From Ignavibacteriales bacterium (GTDB lineage Bacteria > Bacteroidota > Ignavibacteria > Ignavibacteriales > Melioribacteraceae): DNA of 6,773 nucleotides. The notes below the pieces were generated by a model, which did not search any database, had not been told where the DNA came from, and worked only from the letters and a program-made list of their open reading frames with translations. Position numbers and translations under genes: made by a program. Below are positions 5,168-6,773 of the stretch, piece after piece. The stretch is from assembly GCA_027080245.1 (NCBI GenBank), contig JALWSN010000220.1:1-6773 (forward strand), given 5' to 3'. The first letter of the stretch is position 1, and each line of letters begins with the position of its first letter.

Positions 5168-6773
5168 TGGCAACTGGTTGGTATCAAATAGCACAAACTC
5201 CTTCTTATGATGGATATAATCATTCATATCAACTTAAAATATATGAATATTTTGATGGTGATACTCCTCCTACAATGCAAACTATCCCAATAATAGGAGA
5301 AATGAAATTACAAAGAGGGAATGCTTCAACAACAAATAAAATTGATAATAGAATTTTAACAACAAAAATAAATATTATACTCGAAGATAATAATTATTTT
5401 TTAAGCTCACGTTTGAAATCCAAAACAGATGATAAATTTTTAGGTTATCTTTATCAAGATAGCAATCCTTTTTTTGTTGGTTTTGTTTCTTTTCATTTAA
5501 CAAAAGAGGATTTGCGAGCAACAAAACATAAGTTAAAAATTACTATTTATGATGGAATAGCAAGATTAAAGGAAAAATACGACATAACATCTTTGCCTTC
5601 AGGACTTACAAGATTAAGTGATTTGATAAGAACAATATTAAATAGCTTGGGGTTTGGAATAACAAATTTAATTTCTTTTATGAGTACATATCCTAAACCT
5701 TCTTCTTCTTCTCCTATACCTATTTATGATATTGGAGTTAAAGCCGCTGATTATGTTAGGGCTTTAGGAGAAGTAAGTTATTGGCAAATTTTAAATGAGA
5801 TTTGCAATATTTTTGATTTAAATTTATTCCAAGAAAATGGTACTTGGTATTTGCGCCAAAATGGAATGTTTGATCCTTCTGCCTCAACTATTGAAAAGCA
5901 AATAATTGCAATAAATTCTGGAACTGCTTCTAATTCGTCAGAAAGCATATCTAATCTAATTCAAAATATTTCAAATGATGGTTTAGGCAAAAAACAATAT
6001 AAATTTGATGTCGCAGGAATAAATAAAATAAATTTTGCAATTAGTGGAAACGAAGAAAAAGCATCTTCTATTGATATTGGTTGGAAAAATTCTGAATTTA
6101 AAGATGGAGATAATGATTGGACAATAACATCTACAGGAATTGAAACTAATTTTACAGGTGAATCATTAATTGTTAAACAAACAGGTTCGGGTTATGTTTA
6201 CCAAGGTTTTGATACAGATTCGTGGACAAGCGATAAAGATTTAGTGATAGATATTCAATTTACCGCAGTAAGATATAGGACAACAGAAACTATAATTTCA
6301 GATAGATTTTTTGCGATAATTTATCATTCGGACGATGGCAATGATTACTATTATGATCAAACAACAAAAACTTGGAAGGTTATGGGATCAGCAGGTTATT
6401 GGTGGTTCTACGATATAATTGATGATTCAAGTAATGAACTTCCCGAGAATGATTATTATTCTCGCACAGTAAATGAAAGCCTTGAAATAAATCTTGATCC
6501 CTCTGCTTTAGATTTTGGGACTTTTGAAATATGGGTGGCTGGAGGTTATAATATTACTCATAATTACCCTTATGAGGTGGGAGCTTGTTTTAATAAAGTT
6601 AGTGTAATGGAAAAAGCATCTGCATCGAGGGAGGAATTAAATGCTAAGAAAATAAATATAATAATAAGAGAATCTGATGCAAATAAATATATTGAAAAAG
6701 ATATTAATTTAGCTTTTCAAGACTTGGATATTTTTGATATTCATTATTATAATAAATATGATGATAGTCCTAC
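5167..6773 (+). CDS. Tail-tip/hub-like minor tail protein (3' end outside window)
   Basis: The frame is open from ATG 5167 to the right edge, giving 535 residues with no stop. The ATG overlaps the tape measure TAA (TAATG), with a weak GGAG at 5152-5155. Position after the tape measure gene suggests the tail tip. Residues 20-140 are beta-rich, with the pattern F-L-G-Y-L-Y...F-F-V-G-F-V...K-I-T-I-Y-D-G. Residues 150-165 resemble the helix before L-G-F-G-I, and 204-232 (Y-W-Q-I-L-N-E-I...F-Q-E-N-G-T-W-Y-L-R) match a layout I associate with minor tail proteins of Bacteroidota-type phages. A P-x-P-S-S-S-S-P-x-P stretch (176-185) separates these parts. Residues 300-480 look like an inserted beta-sandwich (D-N-D-W-T-I, S-L-I-V-K-Q, G-Y-V-Y-Q-G-F, F-E-I-W-V-A-G-G), similar in style to carbohydrate-binding modules. 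The protein then returns to a new segment at K-K-I-N-I-I-I. No enzyme motif is seen. Role and sugar binding are inference. Confidence 0.7.
   Translation, partial: MATGWYQIAQTPSYDGYNHSYQLKIYEYFDGDTPPTMQTIPIIGEMKLQRGNASTTNKIDNRILTTKINIILEDNNYFLSSRLKSKTDDKFLGYLYQDSNPFFVGFVSFHLTKEDLRATKHKLKITIYDGIARLKEKYDITSLPSGLTRLSDLIRTILNSLGFGITNLISFMSTYPKPSSSSPIPIYDIGVKAADYVRALGEVSYWQILNEICNIFDLNLFQENGTWYLRQNGMFDPSASTIEKQIIAINSGTASNSSESISNLIQNISNDGLGKKQYKFDVAGINKINFAISGNEEKASSIDIGWKNSEFKDGDNDWTITSTGIETNFTGESLIVKQTGSGYVYQGFDTDSWTSDKDLVIDIQFTAVRYRTTETIISDRFFAIIYHSDDGNDYYYDQTTKTWKVMGSAGYWWFYDIIDDSSNELPENDYYSRTVNESLEINLDPSALDFGTFEIWVAGGYNITHNYPYEVGACFNKVSVMEKASASREELNAKKINIIIRESDANKYIEKDINLAFQDLDIFDIHYYNKYDDSP

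Noticed and set aside
5701..5712. TCT x4 microsatellite as a phase-variable switch in the tip gene.
   Set aside because: The unit is three bases, so slippage would change Ser number without shifting frame, and four units are too few to be notably unstable.

Overview
The window is a piece of the tail-morphogenesis module of a tailed phage or prophage (Caudoviricetes). Every gene is on the + strand, and the genes are packed end to end with gaps of 8 to 12 bases or overlaps of 1 to 4 bases. No intergenic stretch is long enough to hold a promoter or terminator. I see no tRNA, rRNA, CRISPR or insertion sequence. No gene marks a bacterial chromosome, so free phage and prophage cannot be told apart here.

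Layout: 1-932, the end of a tail tube-like protein whose start lies upstream; 941-1798, a second, clearly paralogous tube-like protein; 1811-2140, a tail assembly chaperone of the lambda gpG kind; 2110-2382, its extension in the -1 frame, reached through an in-phase T_TTT_TTT slippery site at 2104-2110 followed by a hairpin; 2379-2780, a short third protein that aligns with the N-terminal half of the tube proteins; 2780-5167, the tape measure protein; 5167 to the right edge, the first 535 residues of a tail-tip/hub-like protein that probably carries a surface-binding domain.

The parts fit one assembly path. The chaperone and its frameshifted form coat the tape measure protein, tube subunits polymerise around it, and the tip/hub complex starts assembly and contacts the host. 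Order and content resemble long-tailed phages. No sheath gene is visible, but the upstream region where one would lie is cut off, so siphovirus versus myovirus is undecided.

The less ordinary points are: three tube-like paralogues in one short segment, one of them a half-length form between chaperone and tape measure; a D-x-(D/N)-x-D-G-x-V-D loop, of the type that binds calcium in dockerins, at the same place in both full-length tube proteins; a complete frameshift cassette; and an abrupt fall in G+C inside the tape measure gene near base 3590 that continues to the right edge, suggesting a recombination joint.

Host: the first half has moderate G+C and the second half is very AT-rich. The tip protein has the look of proteins from Bacteroidota-type phages. 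However, several genes have strong Shine-Dalgarno sequences, which Bacteroidota typically lack. I would guess a phage of a Bacteroidota-related (FCB) or other low-G+C Gram-negative lineage, with low confidence.
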